From: Chloroflexota bacterium
GTDB taxonomy: Bacteria > Chloroflexota > Anaerolineae > B4-G1 > SLSP01
Assembly (NCBI GenBank): GCA_022707725.1
Contig: JAKJAB010000056.1
Span: 1 to 14,869, forward strand
Direction of reading: 5' to 3'
Length of the DNA: 14,869 nucleotides
Positions 14,570-14,869 of this stretch are shown here, one piece after another. A program made the position numbers and the translations under genes. The notes under the pieces are model-generated. The model worked only from the letters and a program-made list of their open reading frames with translations. It ran no database searches and was not told the DNA's origin. Within the stretch, counting starts at the first letter, position 1. Every line of letters begins with the position of its first letter.

Positions 14570-14627
14570 TGGCGCTGGGGAAGCGAGGCCCCCTAAGCGC
14601 CAGGGGCCGTGACGCACGGAACACGGC
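14570..14627 (+). other. Two consecutive hairpins between rpoD and its terminator
   Basis: Hairpin 1 pairs tggcgct (14570-14576) with agcgcca (14596-14602), and the adjacent gggg with cccc across a small bulge. Hairpin 2 pairs gccgtg (14606-14611) with cacggc (14622-14627). An alternative stem, ggcccc (14587-14592) with ggggcc (14603-14608), would compete with hairpin 1. Together with the following terminator this could be a structured 3' UTR or a small RNA; I do not recognise a known family. Confidence 0.5.
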
Positions 14628-14631
14628 AATC

Positions 14632-14660
14632 ACCCGCCAGCCTCGCTGGCGGGTTTTCTT
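14632..14660 (+). terminator. Intrinsic terminator of the DUF177-rpoD operon
   Basis: A 9-bp perfect stem, acccgccag (14632-14640) with ctggcgggt (14646-14654), has a cctcg loop and is followed by a T-rich tract. Confidence 0.88.
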
Positions 14661-14747
14661 ATTCTCATATTCCTGTTTTCAGTTATACTTGCGGCATTGT
14701 CATAAGAGTCTCTATGTGGGATTCTGCCCCAGTAAGGATGAAAAATA

Positions 14748-14795
14748 ACCGCGAATCACGCGTATTTTCGCTAATTTATTAGAAAGATTCGCGGT
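14748..14795. repeat. 10-bp inverted repeat in the 3' intergenic region
   Basis: accgcgaatc (14748-14757) and gattcgcggt (14786-14795) enclose 28 AT-rich bases that contain degenerate cgcgaat/cgctaat units. It resembles a dispersed palindromic intergenic element. The rest of 14661-14869 shows no convincing gene, RNA or promoter. Confidence 0.65.
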
Positions 14796-14869
14796 AACTA
14801 TTCAGGTGGGGCGCACTTTTACGCCTGCAATGACAGTAGGAAGCGCAAAAATTGCCGTTTTGGGTTCAG

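Noticed and set aside
6270..14677. Shared 13-mer tcatattcctgtt near 6270 and 14665
   Set aside because: One such match is about what chance predicts in a window of this size, and the contexts are unrelated.
14560..14748. Small open frame of 62 codons after rpoD
   Set aside because: It runs through three hairpins including the terminator, has no SD and no recognisable protein features.

Overview
This window looks like chromosomal DNA of a free-living bacterium, most plausibly a member of the Chloroflexota (Anaerolineae-like). The basis is indirect: fairly high GC, a type 2 (FMN) isopentenyl-diphosphate isomerase paired with a polyprenyl synthase, a GAF/PAS histidine kinase of a style common in that phylum, and several short-period (7- and 8-base) repeats in gene leaders. 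No rRNA, tRNA, CRISPR array, transposase or phage gene was seen. Most genes are housekeeping or central metabolism.

Layout. (1) 1-1718: the 3' part of a GAF-PAS-HisKA-HATPase sensor kinase, cut by the window edge. (2) 1839-4130: a large glycyl radical enzyme of the pyruvate formate-lyase superfamily, with no activating enzyme beside it. (3) 4238-6938: a small membrane protein (DUF3592-like), glucose-6-phosphate dehydrogenase (zwf) and a second unrecognised membrane protein, closely packed. (4) 7033-9448: class II fumarase (fumC), then 6-phosphofructokinase (pfkA). (5) Minus strand, 11575-9480: type 2 IPP isomerase (fni), then a polyprenyl diphosphate synthase, forming an isoprenoid operon that converges on pfkA. 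(6) 11732-12607: acyl carrier protein (acpP), divergent from fni, with a strong terminator, then a YfcE-type metallophosphoesterase whose start codon lies directly behind that terminator. (7) 12694-14660: a near-consensus extended -10 promoter, a DUF177/YceD protein, the primary sigma factor (rpoD/sigA), a run of hairpins and an intrinsic terminator. (8) 14661-14869: no gene, but a 10-bp inverted repeat.

How the genes work together. zwf, pfkA and fumC cover entry to the oxidative pentose phosphate pathway, the committed step of glycolysis and a TCA step. fni and the prenyl synthase supply isoprenoid chains. acpP, DUF177 and rpoD serve lipid synthesis, ribosome biogenesis and transcription. 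I found no clear novel multi-gene system. The best leads are the glycyl radical enzyme, which has Trp where many relatives carry a catalytic Glu; a heptamer repeat array read in frame inside the kinase ATPase domain, with related units in front of two other genes; octamer arrays running up to or into Shine-Dalgarno sites; a terminator abutting a start codon; and a three-hairpin segment after rpoD.
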